Source of the DNA: Clostridia bacterium
GTDB taxonomy: Bacteria; Bacillota; Clostridia; TANB77; CAG-508
Assembly: GCA_022797145.1 (NCBI GenBank)
Contig: JAAWKA010000008.1
Coordinates: 1-64,000, forward strand
Direction of reading: 5' to 3'
Length of the DNA stretch: 64,000 nucleotides
The first letter of the stretch is position 1; every line of letters begins with the position of its first letter. The notes under the pieces are model-generated. The model searched no databases and had not been told where the DNA came from. It saw only the letters and a list, made by a program, of their open reading frames with translations. Below, piece by piece: positions 43,168-52,795 of this stretch. Position numbers and translations under genes: made by a program.

Positions 43168-45318
43168 TTATACTTTCATACTCAATTTTACTTTTTGTCT
43201 TTCTTTATCTATTTCAATTACTTTTACTTTAACAATATCTCCTACTGAAACAATATCTGAAGGATTTTTAACATAACTATTGCTCATTTCTGATATATGC
43301 ACTAACCCATCATGTTTTACTCCAATATCTACAAATACCCCAAAATCTATTACATTTCTTACAGTACCTGTTAACATCATTCCTTCTTGTAAATCTTCTA
43401 ATTTTAATACATCTTTTCTTAATATTGGTTTTGGCATTTCTTCACGAGGATCTCTTCCTGGTTTTGTTAATTCTGCTATTATATCTATTAATGTCATATC
43501 TCCTATTTGTAATTCTACTGCTAATTCCTTTATATTCACATTACTTAATTTCTCTTTTATTTGTTTTAATTTTTCTTTATCCTTTATATCTTCTTTTTTA
43601 TTTCCTATATTTTGTAAAAGCTTTTCTGCTACTATATAGCTTTCTGGGTGCACTGCTGTTATTTCTAAAGGATTATCTCCATCTAATATTCTAATAAATC
43701 CTGCACATTGTTCAAATGCTACTTTCCCTAGTTTTGGAACTTTTAGTAGTTCTTTTCTATTTCTTAACTTCCCATTTTCATCTCTATATTTTACTATATT
43801 TTTACTTATTGTCTTATTTAATCCTGATACATATGACAACAATGATGGTGTTGCGGTATTTACATCTACCCCTACTTTATTTACTGCATCTTCTACTACT
43901 CCTGTCAAACTTTCTTCTAATCTTTTTTGATTTACATCATGTTGATATTGTCCTACTCCAATTGCTTTCGGATCTATTTTAACAAGTTCTGCTAATGGAT
44001 CTTGTAATCTTCTTGCTATTGATATTGCTCCTCTTAGTGATACATTTATATCTGGATACTCTTCAGTTGCAAGTTTTGAGGCAGAATATACTGATGCTCC
44101 TGCTTCACTTACAATAGCATAATTTATTTCATGTTTTACTTCTTTTATTAAATCAGCTATAAATTGCTCTGATTCTCTTGATGCTGTACCATTTCCTATT
44201 GCTATCATATTTACTTTATATTCATCTATTAATTGTAGTAACTCTTTTTTTGCTCCTAATATATCTTTTTGTGGTTCTGTTGGATATATTGTAGTAGTTT
44301 CTAATACTTTGCCTGTTTCATCTATTACTGCTATTTTACAGCCTGTTCTATATGCTGGGTCAAATCCTATTACTGTTAAGTTTTTAATTGGTGCTCCTAG
44401 TAATAATTGTTTTGCATTTTTTCCAAATACTTGTATTGCTTTTTCTTCTGCTTTTTGTGTCAAATCTGCTCTTATTTCTCTTTCTATAGATGGTTCTATT
44501 AATCTTTTCCAACTGTCTATTATTGTCTTTTCTAAAATTTCATCAAACTGATTCTTTTGTTTTATTATATCTTTTTTTATTATTTGAATTATTTGTTCTT
44601 CTGGTTTGTTTATTTTTACTTTTAATTTTTCTTCTTTTTCTCCTCTATTTATTGCTAATATTCTATGACTTGGTATTTTATTTATATTTTCTACAAATTC
44701 ATAATACATTTCATAATTAGTTTTTTCTTCTATATTTACTGCTTTTGTTTGTATACTTGCTTCTTTATAACATATTTTTTTTATTTTTTTTCTATATTCT
44801 GAATTATCAGAAATATTTTCTGCTATTATATCTAAAGCTCCATTTATAGCGTCTTGTATTGTGTTTATTTCCTTTTCTTTATTTATATACTCTTTAGCTA
44901 TTTCCTCTATATTTTTGCTTTCTTTTTGTTCATATATGACATTCGCTAATGGTTCTAATCCTTTTTCTTTTGCTATTATTGCTCTTGTTCTTTTCTTTTG
45001 TTTGTATGGTCTATAAATATCTTCTACTTCTGTAAGAGTAACTGCATTTTCTAGTTCTAATTCTAATTCTGGTGTTAATTTTCCTTGTTCGTTTATTATT
45101 TTTTTTACTTCTTCTTTTCTTGTTCCTAAATTTCTTAAATAGTTTAATCTATCTCCCAAAGTTCTTAGTATTTCATCACTAAGTCCTCCTGTTACTTCTT
45201 TTCTATATCTTGCTATAAAAGGAATTGTATTTCCTTCATCTATTAATTTTATTGTGTTTTCTACTTGGGTAAGTTTTATTTGTAATTCATTTGCTATTAT
45301 TGATATTATTTTATTCAT
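43168..45318 (-). CDS. tex: Tex family RNA-binding transcription accessory protein
   Basis: 716 residues, standard Tex length, from ATG 45318 (AGAGGAAG upstream). N-terminal HTH-like region (NTIPFIARYRKEVTGGL), EVEDIYRPYKQKKRTRA, YqgF/RNase H-like domain (NLTVIGFDPAYRTGCKIAVID, IGNGTASRESE), double HhH (VNTATPSLLSYVSGL) and C-terminal S1 domain (GMMLTGTVRNVIDFGVFVDIG). It binds nucleic acid and is linked to transcription and stress tolerance. Confidence 0.95.
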   Translation of the reverse strand: MNKIISIIANELQIKLTQVENTIKLIDEGNTIPFIARYRKEVTGGLSDEILRTLGDRLNYLRNLGTRKEEVKKIINEQGKLTPELELELENAVTLTEVEDIYRPYKQKKRTRAIIAKEKGLEPLANVIYEQKESKNIEEIAKEYINKEKEINTIQDAINGALDIIAENISDNSEYRKKIKKICYKEASIQTKAVNIEEKTNYEMYYEFVENINKIPSHRILAINRGEKEEKLKVKINKPEEQIIQIIKKDIIKQKNQFDEILEKTIIDSWKRLIEPSIEREIRADLTQKAEEKAIQVFGKNAKQLLLGAPIKNLTVIGFDPAYRTGCKIAVIDETGKVLETTTIYPTEPQKDILGAKKELLQLIDEYKVNMIAIGNGTASRESEQFIADLIKEVKHEINYAIVSEAGASVYSASKLATEEYPDINVSLRGAISIARRLQDPLAELVKIDPKAIGVGQYQHDVNQKRLEESLTGVVEDAVNKVGVDVNTATPSLLSYVSGLNKTISKNIVKYRDENGKLRNRKELLKVPKLGKVAFEQCAGFIRILDGDNPLEITAVHPESYIVAEKLLQNIGNKKEDIKDKEKLKQIKEKLSNVNIKELAVELQIGDMTLIDIIAELTKPGRDPREEMPKPILRKDVLKLEDLQEGMMLTGTVRNVIDFGVFVDIGVKHDGLVHISEMSNSYVKNPSDIVSVGDIVKVKVIEIDKERQKVKLSMKV

Positions 45319-45420
45319 TTTTCTTCCTCTTTCCATTTATAATTAATTTAAAATTTAATTAATTCCTTGCAAGTATAGCATAACTTTTTTATTATTGGCA
45401 AGTATACAATGTATATTTTA

Positions 45421-45458
45421 TACTAATAAAGAGCATCACTTGATGCTCTTTATTAGTA
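45421..45458. terminator. Long perfect hairpin upstream of tex
   Basis: The 18-nt arms 45421-45438 and 45441-45458 are exact complements with only CT between, followed by TTTTA. It can terminate in both directions; on the minus strand it closes the 45461-45897 reading frame. Confidence 0.8.
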
Positions 45459-45460
45459 TT

Positions 45461-45897
45461 TTACTCGGTTTCTAAAAATTTTAGACCATATTGAATCATC
45501 TGATTAATAATTTCTTTTCCATCTTGTTCGCTAAATTCCTCTGCAAGACTATTATTCATAAACTTTTTGTTATCAATTACTGTTTTGCAAATTCCTCCAT
45601 CATTGTATTTTTTAGCTAAGTTTTGCATTTTTTCTTTTAATAGTTTAAAATCTAGTTTTAATTCACATTCTTCGTCTACATATGTTTGTTCTAAATCATG
45701 TCCTTTTAATAAGGAACATTCTACCCAATAATTTATAGTAACATATGCAATAAACTCATCAATAACTGCTTCAGGAATTTCTAAATTGATGTTTTCTTTT
45801 CTTTTTTATATTCTTTCCAAAAACCTGTACCTACATTTTCTATGAATTCTAATACATCATTTGCCCGCATTCTTCCTTCAGTATTTGTAATCTTCAT
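45461..45897 (-). pseudogene. Unknown small protein gene with a frameshift
   Basis: ATG 45897 after GGAGGAAAACT starts MKITNTEGRMRANDVLEFIENVG and GFWKEYKKEKK. A one-base shift in the following A-rich tract (about 45805) leads to NINLEIPEAVIDEFIAYVTI, GHDLEQTYVDEECELKL and a stop at 45461, adjoining a terminator. Restored length is about 145 residues. The good start, coherent sequence in both frames and terminator show a real gene, recently broken or misread. I do not recognise the family. Confidence 0.65.
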
Positions 45898-46029
45898 AGT
45901 TTTCCTCCTTTATTACTTTTGTTATTTTTATTATACAATACGGAGTACTTAAAACTTACTCTTATTGAATATATATATTATAACATTTTATTTTACATAA
46001 TTCAATTATTGTTTTATAAATTTTATTTT

Positions 46030-47610
46030 TTATTCAATTTCTAAGTATTCATTATAAGTACATTCTTTATCTATAAGTCCATTTTCTTTTATTTCTATAA
46101 TTCTATTTGCTACTGTTTGCATTAATTGATGATCATGTGAAGTAAATAATATATTACCTTTAAATCTATTCATTCCTTCATTTACTGAAGTTATTGATTC
46201 CATATCTAGATGATTGGTTGGTTCATCAAATATTAAAAAATTTGCTCCTGATAACATCATTTTGGATAATACACATCTAACTTTTTCTCCTCCTGATAAA
46301 ACTGTTACTTTTTTTAATGCCTCTTCTCCTGAAAATAACATTCTTCCTAAAAATCCTCTTACATATGTTTCATCTGGATCTTTTGAATATTGTCTTAACC
46401 AATCCACTAATATCATATCTTCATTAAATAAGTAGTTATTATCTTTTGGGAAATAGCTATTTGATATTGTTGTTCCCCAAATTAATTCCCCTTCATCTGG
46501 TTCCATTTCTCCTGAAATTATTTGGAATAATACTGTTTTTGCATTTTCATTATCAGCTAAAAATGCTATTTTATCATTTGGTTTTACTGTAAATGATATA
46601 TTATTTAAAATTTTTTCTCCTTCTATTGTTTTTGATATGTTTTTTACTTGTAAAATTTCTTTTCCCGCTTCTCTGTCTGATTTAAAGTCTATATATGGAT
46701 ATTTTCTATTTGATGGTTTTATTTCTTCTAATTCTATTTTTTCTAACGATTTTTTACGTGATGTTGCTTGTTTTGATTTTGATGCATTTGCACTAAATCT
46801 TGCAATAAATTCTTGCAATTCTTTTATTTTTTCTTCTTTTTTCTTATTAGATTCTTTTGCTTGTTTTAATGCAAGTTGGCTTGATTCATACCAAAAATCA
46901 TAATTTCCTGGATATACTGTTATTTTTCCAAAATCAACATCTGCTGTGTGTGTACATACTTTGTTTAAAAAATATCTGTCATGTGATACTACAATAACTG
47001 TGTTTTCAAAATTTATTAAAAATTCTTGTAGCCAATTTATTGTTTTTAAATCTAAATCATTTGTTGGCTCATCTAATAATAATATATCTGGATTTCCAAA
47101 TAAAGCTTGTGCTAATAATACTTTTACTTTATCTTTTGCTTCTATTTCCTTCATATATTTATAATGATTTTCTGTTTCAATTCCTAAATTATTTAATAAA
47201 ACGGCAGCATCTGATTCTGCATTCCAACCATCAAGTTCTGCAAATTTTTCTTCTAATTTTGCCGCTTTCATTCCATCTTCTTCTGAAAAGTCTGTTTTTT
47301 GATATATTTCTTCTTTTTGCTTCATAATATCATATAACTTTTTATTCCCCATTATAACTGTATCTATTATTTTTTCCTCTTCAAAAGCAAAATGGTCTTG
47401 TTTTAATACAGATAATCTTTCTGTTTTATCTAAACTTACTTCTCCTTTACTTGGTTCTATTTCTCCTGATAATACTTTTAAAAATGTAGATTTCCCAGCA
47501 CCATTAGCTCCTATTATTCCATAACAGTTTCCTTTTGCAAATTTTATGTTTACATCTTCAAATAAAATTCTTTTTCCAAATCTTATTGTAACCCCATTAG
47601 CTACTAACAT
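46030..47610 (-). CDS. ABC-F protein, YbiT/YkpA type
   Basis: 526 residues with two ABC domains and no membrane segments. Domain 1: GANGAGKSTFLK, LLAQALFGNPDILLLDEPTNDLD, VVSHDRYFL. Linker about 240-300 (KKKEEKIKELQEFIARF). Domain 2: ADNENAKTVLF (a degenerate Walker A), VLSGGEKVRCVLSKMML, FLIFDEPTNHLD, FTSHDHQ. ABC-F proteins act on ribosomes. The YbiT/YkpA group is housekeeping rather than a drug-protection factor. AGGAGGAAAGTA precedes ATG. Confidence 0.9.
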   Translation of the reverse strand: MLVANGVTIRFGKRILFEDVNIKFAKGNCYGIIGANGAGKSTFLKVLSGEIEPSKGEVSLDKTERLSVLKQDHFAFEEEKIIDTVIMGNKKLYDIMKQKEEIYQKTDFSEEDGMKAAKLEEKFAELDGWNAESDAAVLLNNLGIETENHYKYMKEIEAKDKVKVLLAQALFGNPDILLLDEPTNDLDLKTINWLQEFLINFENTVIVVSHDRYFLNKVCTHTADVDFGKITVYPGNYDFWYESSQLALKQAKESNKKKEEKIKELQEFIARFSANASKSKQATSRKKSLEKIELEEIKPSNRKYPYIDFKSDREAGKEILQVKNISKTIEGEKILNNISFTVKPNDKIAFLADNENAKTVLFQIISGEMEPDEGELIWGTTISNSYFPKDNNYLFNEDMILVDWLRQYSKDPDETYVRGFLGRMLFSGEEALKKVTVLSGGEKVRCVLSKMMLSGANFLIFDEPTNHLDMESITSVNEGMNRFKGNILFTSHDHQLMQTVANRIIEIKENGLIDKECTYNEYLEIE

Positions 47611-47710
47611 TACTTTCCTCCTATTTTTTATTTTTTCTATTATAACTTATTTATTTATTTTTTTCAAACTATAGTTAAAATTTATTAAATATTATTTTTT
47701 TATTAATATA

Positions 47711-47754
47711 AAAAATAGCTTATATACTATTTCTATAGTATATAGGCTATTTTT
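47711..47754 (-). terminator. Terminator downstream of the 47762-48877 gene
   Basis: AAAAATAGCTTATATACTAT and ATAGTATATAGGCTATTTTT pair along 20 bp with a G-U pair around TTCT. Confidence 0.75.
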
Positions 47755-47761
47755 ATAGCTA

Positions 47762-48877
47762 TTATCTTTGTTCTTCGCTATTCCTTACTTCTTCATTATT
47801 TTCTACATCTACATTTTTAATTTTTTGTTCTTCTTCATATGCTAATATAATTCCTTTATGTTGTTCATAAAATTCATTTTTGGCAACATCCATAACGGTT
47901 TCTAATATAGCTAATGCTTTTCCTTCATCTTTTTCTTTATTTATTACAGTCCACATTAACTTTGCTTGTTTATCATTTTTGCTTCTTTGCTCTAAGTTTG
48001 CTAATATTAAATCTCCCATCTCTACTACATGTTGTTCCATTTCTTCTTTTGATGTTTTGTTTATAGTATTTATCATTCTTTTATATTTTTTACCTAATTC
48101 TTCTATTGTTCCTATTTCTTCTTCTTTATCATGTGCAAAATATTCTTCTATTATTACTTTTAATACTAGTTTTTCTATTTCTTTTTTCTTTTCTTTATCT
48201 AAAATCATAGTTCCGTCTGATGTTGCAACACCTTCCCTAATTGCTTGTTCAAATGCTTGTTCATATGCTTGTTCTATACTAACTGTTCTTCCTAAATGAT
48301 TATATGTACTTCCTTTTGGTTTACTTATATAAAAGTCTCTTTTTAATTTGATACTTTTATCTGCTGGTAATAGTTTTCCAATTATGTCAAAATATCTTTC
48401 TCCATCACTTACTAGGTCTATATTTTTACTTAATTCCTCTTTTGATTCTTTAAATAATTCTCTATTTTCTTTTGAAAAAGCAATTGTTTTAGCAATTACA
48501 TCTCTTACTTGTCTTTCTGATATATTTCTTTTGCTACCATTAACAATTCTTGTATCTCTTTTTCTACCAAGTACAATTGTAAATACTCCTTCTGTTTTGT
48601 CTTCATTATGTAAATCATTTTTATCATTTATACGTAAATATACCCATTCTTCTATTCTAACTATTCCATCTTTATCTGTTCTCTCTATTGGTACTATTCT
48701 TATTCTTCCTTCAATCTCATCTTGTTTATTTAATTCTCCAAATTGTGTTCCTAAAACCTGTAAATTGTTTCTTTTACTTTCTCTTATATCATTTTTAGTA
48801 GGTACATGGTGTTCTTCTTTTACAGACTTTGTGTCCTTTTTTTCTTTAAGTCCTTTCAATTTTTCAAATATATTCAT
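47762..48877 (-). CDS. Large soluble protein of unknown function
   Basis: 371 residues, highly charged, no signal peptide or membrane segment. Blocks such as RIRIVPIERTDKDGIVRIEEWVYL, FTIVLGRKRDTRIVNG, RQVRDVIAKTIAFS, then a helical C-terminal half (EQAYEQAFEQAIREG, EEMEQHVVEMGDLILANLEQ) and a Glu-rich tail are seen. I know no family for it. AATAGGAGGAATAAT precedes ATG. It is monocistronic with its own terminator. Confidence 0.75.
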   Translation of the reverse strand: MNIFEKLKGLKEKKDTKSVKEEHHVPTKNDIRESKRNNLQVLGTQFGELNKQDEIEGRIRIVPIERTDKDGIVRIEEWVYLRINDKNDLHNEDKTEGVFTIVLGRKRDTRIVNGSKRNISERQVRDVIAKTIAFSKENRELFKESKEELSKNIDLVSDGERYFDIIGKLLPADKSIKLKRDFYISKPKGSTYNHLGRTVSIEQAYEQAFEQAIREGVATSDGTMILDKEKKKEIEKLVLKVIIEEYFAHDKEEEIGTIEELGKKYKRMINTINKTSKEEMEQHVVEMGDLILANLEQRSKNDKQAKLMWTVINKEKDEGKALAILETVMDVAKNEFYEQHKGIILAYEEEQKIKNVDVENNEEVRNSEEQR

Positions 48878-48983
48878 TATTATTCCTCCTATTTTAATTA
48901 TTGAATTTATTATATCACATATTTTTTATGTTTACAACCTTTTTTTTATGTTTACTTATTTTTTATTTATGTAATATTATATA

Positions 48984-49015
48984 AATAAAAAACAGATGCA
49001 CATCTGTTTTTTATT
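48984..49015. terminator. Bidirectional hairpin
   Basis: AATAAAAAACAGATG-CA-CATCTGTTTTTTATT, a perfect 15-bp stem with T tracts on both strands. Confidence 0.8.
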
Positions 49016-49033
49016 GTTTCTAAATAATAGATT

Positions 49034-49225
49034 TTAATCTTTATAAAATAATAATTTTATGGCCCATAATCCTGAGATTCCTACAAGTGCATATACTATT
49101 CTTGCTATTATTGTCATGTTTCCAAATATAAGTTCTACTAAATTAAAATTTAATATGCCTATTAATCCCCAGTTTATTGCACCTATTATTACTAATATTA
49201 ATGCTATTTTATCTATCGCTTTCAT
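49034..49225 (-). CDS. DUF378 family small membrane protein
   Basis: 63 residues from ATG 49225 (GGGAAAGGGAAAA upstream). Two transmembrane helices: IALILVIIGAINWGLIGI with the family-typical GAINWGL motif, and IVYALVGISGLWAIKLLF. DUF378 proteins such as YuzA are widespread in Firmicutes; their role is unknown. Confidence 0.88.
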   Translation of the reverse strand: MKAIDKIALILVIIGAINWGLIGILNFNLVELIFGNMTIIARIVYALVGISGLWAIKLLFYKD

Positions 49226-49315
49226 ATTTTTCCCTTTCCCACATAATGTGTAAAATATACTTATATTATTTTTTACACTCATATTATGTCCAAAAAAAGT
49301 TTTTTAATACAATTT

Positions 49316-50266
49316 TCAATTTAATAAATCTCTTCTTTTTAACATTATAACTGCTATTATAGTTACACATATTGATATTATTATTAAAACAGGAAATCCA
49401 TATTGGCTATTTTGTAATGGTACTGGTACATTCATTCCCCATAAACTAGCAATTAATGTAGGTATTGCTAGTATTATTGTTATAGATGTTAAAAATTTCA
49501 TAACTCCATTTAAATTATTTGATATTATTGAAGCATATGCATCCATTGTTCCATTTAAAATATCACTATAGATTTTACTCATTTCTATAGCCTGTTTATT
49601 TTCAACAATTGCATCTTCTAATATATCCTCATCTTCTTCATATAATTTTAGTATTTTTCCTCTTAGTGTTTTTTCCATTACTAATTCATTTGATTTTAAT
49701 GATGTTGTAAAGTATACTAAGCTTTTTTCTAAACTTAATAATTTTAATAATTCTCTATTTTTCATAGAGTTTTTTAATATTGATTCTGCAATCTCTGTTT
49801 CTTTATTAATTTGTTTTAAATATGTTAAATAATATGATGAGTTTAAAAACATTATTTGAAATAAAAATCTTGTTTTTTTATAGGTTGAAAATCCTTTTAC
49901 TCTATTTTTTTCAAAATTATCTATTATTTTATTTCTTTTTAATGATACTGTTATAAAGTATTCATCTCTTACAACAATTATTCCTAATGGCATAGTTGTA
50001 TAACTTTCTGCTTCTTTATTTTTCTCTATTATTGGAACATCTATAACAAATAAAATAGAGGCTTCCTCTTCTTCTTTGTCAATTCTTGCTTTTTCTTCAT
50101 AATCTAATGGATATTTTATAAATTCTTCGTTTATTTTTACTTTTTTGCAGACTTTTTTTATTTCTTCTTCAGTTGGATTTATCATACTAATCCAACATCC
50201 ATTTTCTATTGATTTTATTATTTTTAATTCATTAGTTTTTATGTCTGAATTATATATTTTTACCAT
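49316..50266 (-). CDS. corA: CorA-family divalent cation transporter
   Basis: 316 residues from ATG 50266, with AAGGTGATAATT upstream. A long cytoplasmic alpha/beta and stalk-helix domain precedes two C-terminal transmembrane helices. The signature GMN appears as SLWGMNVPVP after the first helix. The end has RRDLLN basic residues. It imports Mg2+ (or Co2+/Ni2+) as a pentamer. Confidence 0.92.
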   Translation of the reverse strand: MVKIYNSDIKTNELKIIKSIENGCWISMINPTEEEIKKVCKKVKINEEFIKYPLDYEEKARIDKEEEEASILFVIDVPIIEKNKEAESYTTMPLGIIVVRDEYFITVSLKRNKIIDNFEKNRVKGFSTYKKTRFLFQIMFLNSSYYLTYLKQINKETEIAESILKNSMKNRELLKLLSLEKSLVYFTTSLKSNELVMEKTLRGKILKLYEEDEDILEDAIVENKQAIEMSKIYSDILNGTMDAYASIISNNLNGVMKFLTSITIILAIPTLIASLWGMNVPVPLQNSQYGFPVLIIISICVTIIAVIMLKRRDLLN

Positions 50267-50420
50267 AATTATCACCTTCTATTCTATCATTTTATATTTT
50301 ACTAATAATTATGTTACCATATTTTTTCTACTATTTCAATATTTATTATAATAGTATATATTATTATGTTATAATATTAGCAAATAATTAAAGATGATTT
50401 TTAGAGAGTAGGTGTAATAA

Positions 50421-51191
50421 ATGGTAGGAATATATTTTAGCGGAACAGGAAATACACGACATTGTATTAGTAAATTTTTATATTATTATAATAATACTAA
50501 AGAAAGTGATTTATATTCAATTGAAGATATTAATTGTATTAAAAAGATCGAAGAAAACAGTGATATTGTATTTGCTTATCCAATTTACTATAGTGACCTT
50601 CCAATTATTGTTAAAAATTTTTTGAATGATAATAAATTTATATTTAAGAATAAGAATATATTTATTATTTCTACTATGGGATTATTTAGTGGGGATGGAA
50701 CTGCTTGTTCAGCAAGATTATTTAAAATGTATGGTGCTAATGTTATTGGAGGTTTACATCTAAAAATGCCAGATTGTATTGGAGATGTAAAAATTCTAAA
50801 AAGAAGTTCTGAAAGAAATAAATTGATAGTAAAAAATGCTGAATTAAAAATAAAAAGAACAGTAATGGATATGAAAAAAGGAAAATATATAAAAGATGGA
50901 TTAACTTTTTTTCATCATATAGCTGGTTTATTAGGTCAAAGATTGTGGTTTTATAATAAAACTTTACAATTAAGAAATAAATTAAAAATTAATTATAATA
51001 ATTGTATTTCTTGCAATAAATGTTCTGTATGCTGTCCTGTTAAAAATATTAAAATGATAGATAATAAGCCTATTCCACAGGGAAAGTGTATTTGTTGTTA
51101 TAGATGTATTAGTAATTGTCCAAAGCGTGTCATTACATTGATTGGTAATAAAGTCTATGAACAAAATAATATACAAGATTATATTCAATAG
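50421..51191 (+). CDS. EFR1-family flavodoxin-ferredoxin protein
   Basis: 256 residues. The N-terminal half is flavodoxin-like with an FMN phosphate loop GIYFSGTGNTRH and FAYPIYYSDLP. The C-terminal half has two 4Fe-4S motifs: CISCNKCSVCCPVKNI and CICCYRCISNCPKRVI. EFR1-type proteins couple flavin and Fe-S electron transfer; substrates are not established. AGAGAGTAGGTG is a weak ribosome site. Monocistronic. Confidence 0.9.
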   Translation: MVGIYFSGTGNTRHCISKFLYYYNNTKESDLYSIEDINCIKKIEENSDIVFAYPIYYSDLPIIVKNFLNDNKFIFKNKNIFIISTMGLFSGDGTACSARLFKMYGANVIGGLHLKMPDCIGDVKILKRSSERNKLIVKNAELKIKRTVMDMKKGKYIKDGLTFFHHIAGLLGQRLWFYNKTLQLRNKLKINYNNCISCNKCSVCCPVKNIKMIDNKPIPQGKCICCYRCISNCPKRVITLIGNKVYEQNNIQDYIQ

Positions 51192-51342
51192 TAAAATTTT
51201 TTGTGTGTCGAGCTTCAAAGTGCTGTATCCTTTTGGAAAAAAGAGAGAGAATGATTTAAAAAGTTAAAAGAAAATGATATTATCGAATTAGAAAGATATA
51301 ATAAACAGAGGTTTGAAAAGTAAATAATCGTTATAAAATTCA
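51192..51342. other. Spacer with a gene scrap before the AbiE locus
   Basis: About 20 codons at 51264-51323 read LKENDIIELERYNKQRFEK*, the end of a lost gene; nothing else is recognised. Confidence 0.35.
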
Positions 51343-51391
51343 CAAACAAATCGGTTTTTTGTTGACAAAAACCGATTTGTTTGCTTATAAT
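51343..51391 (+). promoter_or_regulatory. AbiE promoter inside a 17-bp-arm inverted repeat
   Basis: Perfectly complementary arms 51343-51359 and 51367-51383 (CAAACAAATCGG...) flank 7 nt. TTGACA (51362-51367) lies at the centre and TATAAT (51386-51391) 18 nt on. An AbiEi-type antitoxin bound to both arms would block RNA polymerase, consistent with known negative autoregulation of AbiE loci. Confidence 0.8.
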
Positions 51392-51407
51392 AAAAAAGGG
51401 GTATATA

Positions 51408-51947
51408 ATGTTATATTATTTTAACGAATTATTAGAAAATGGATTAAGTAAATATCAAATCGAAAAAAAAGTTGCAAGCAATGAACTGTTTAAAATTTCA
51501 AGAGGAATTTATTCTGATGAAGAATTACCAAATGATTTATCTGTAATAGTGAAAAAGCATCCTAATGTAATATTAACTTTAAATAGTGCTTTTTACTATT
51601 ACGATTTAACAGACAAAATACCTGAATATTATTACCTAGCAACAGACATCAAAGCTTATATCATAAAGGATTCTTCTGTAAAACAAGTTTTTATGAAAAA
51701 AGATTTTCTAAAGGTTGGATTAAGTAAATGCAAAATAGAAGAAACAGAACTATTTATATATGATAAAGAAAGATTGTTGATAGAACTTGTTAGATATAAA
51801 ACAAAACTACCATATGAATTATATAAAGAAGTTATAAACAATTATCGAAAAATTAAAAATGAGTTAGACTTTATGAAAGTTTATAAATATGCTCAAATAT
51901 TTAATAGCTCATATATAATGCAAACTATTGAAAAGGAAGTGATGTAG
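51408..51947 (+). CDS. abiEi: AbiEi-type antitoxin/transcription regulator
   Basis: 179 residues from ATG 51408 (AAAAGGGG upstream); a reading from 51381 would start inside the promoter. An N-terminal winged helix (LLENGLSKYQIEKKVASNELFKISRGIY) is followed by an alpha/beta domain (NVILTLNSAFYYYDLTDKIPEYYYLAT, FIYDKERLLIELVRYKTKLP). In type IV TA systems AbiEi represses the operon and neutralises AbiEii, aborting phage infection when disturbed. Its stop region overlaps the abiEii GTG by one base. Confidence 0.88.
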   Translation: MLYYFNELLENGLSKYQIEKKVASNELFKISRGIYSDEELPNDLSVIVKKHPNVILTLNSAFYYYDLTDKIPEYYYLATDIKAYIIKDSSVKQVFMKKDFLKVGLSKCKIEETELFIYDKERLLIELVRYKTKLPYELYKEVINNYRKIKNELDFMKVYKYAQIFNSSYIMQTIEKEVM

Positions 51948-52774
51948 TGAATAGTCTAAAAGAATGTGTTAATCAATATGTTAAAGAAGGCTATAACAGA
52001 AATTATGCTATTTCTAAAGTATGTCAGGATATTATAATAAATAGAATTTATCATTCAAAATATAGTGATAACATTACAATTAAAGGTGGAGTTGTAATGT
52101 TCCATCTAACAAATAATATTCGTAGAGCTACTGTAGATATTGATATGGATTTAATTAATATGTCGATTGCAACAGAAAATATTGTTAATATTTTTATTGA
52201 ACTTAGTAAATTAGATCATATCGATGGTTTCAAATTAAGTATTGATAAAAATAAAATTGAAGAACTAACACATCAAGATTATCATGGAAAAAGATTAATA
52301 GTTAGTATAACAGATAATCATAGGAAAACTTATAATGTTAAATTAGATATTGGAGTACATAAATATACAGATATTCATCAAGATACTTTGCTATTAAATA
52401 CACAAATTATTGATGGAAATTTAGAATTTCTAGTGAATCCCAAAGAACAAATCTTTATTGAAAAGTTGATTCCTGTATTAAAATTTGGACCTTTATCAAC
52501 AAGATATAGAGATATATTTGACTTGTATTGGTTAATAACAGATGGAAATTTAGACAAAGATAAAATTTTAAACTATATGAAAATCTTAATTTTTGATAAT
52601 GACATAGCTATTAATGAAATTGCAGAACTCTATAACACTGTGAATTTAGTATTAAGTGAGCCAATGTTTATTTTTAATCTGTCTAATAACTATAATTGGA
52701 CAAATGAAAATATTGTTACCATTTTAGAAACCATAAAAGATTACCTAAAAAGTTTAGAAGAAATAAAAATTTAA
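51947..52774 (+). CDS. abiEii: AbiEii-type nucleotidyltransferase toxin
   Basis: 275 residues from GTG 51947. The nucleotidyltransferase core is seen as ITIKGGVVMFHLTNNIRRATVDIDMDLI: GG, then R-x-T-x-D-x-D. Later motifs include RLIVSITDN, KLDIGVH and IEKLIPVLKFGPLSTRYRDIFDLYWL. Homologues (AbiEii, MenT) transfer nucleotides to tRNA 3' ends and stop growth. It is coupled to abiEi. Confidence 0.9.
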   Translation: MNSLKECVNQYVKEGYNRNYAISKVCQDIIINRIYHSKYSDNITIKGGVVMFHLTNNIRRATVDIDMDLINMSIATENIVNIFIELSKLDHIDGFKLSIDKNKIEELTHQDYHGKRLIVSITDNHRKTYNVKLDIGVHKYTDIHQDTLLLNTQIIDGNLEFLVNPKEQIFIEKLIPVLKFGPLSTRYRDIFDLYWLITDGNLDKDKILNYMKILIFDNDIAINEIAELYNTVNLVLSEPMFIFNLSNNYNWTNENIVTILETIKDYLKSLEEIKI

Positions 52775-52795
52775 CCTTAAAGGGAGTATTTAATA

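Noticed and set aside
43280..44720. Several + strand open frames opposite tex
   Set aside because: They lie wholly within the intact tex gene on the other strand and lack start signals or family resemblance.
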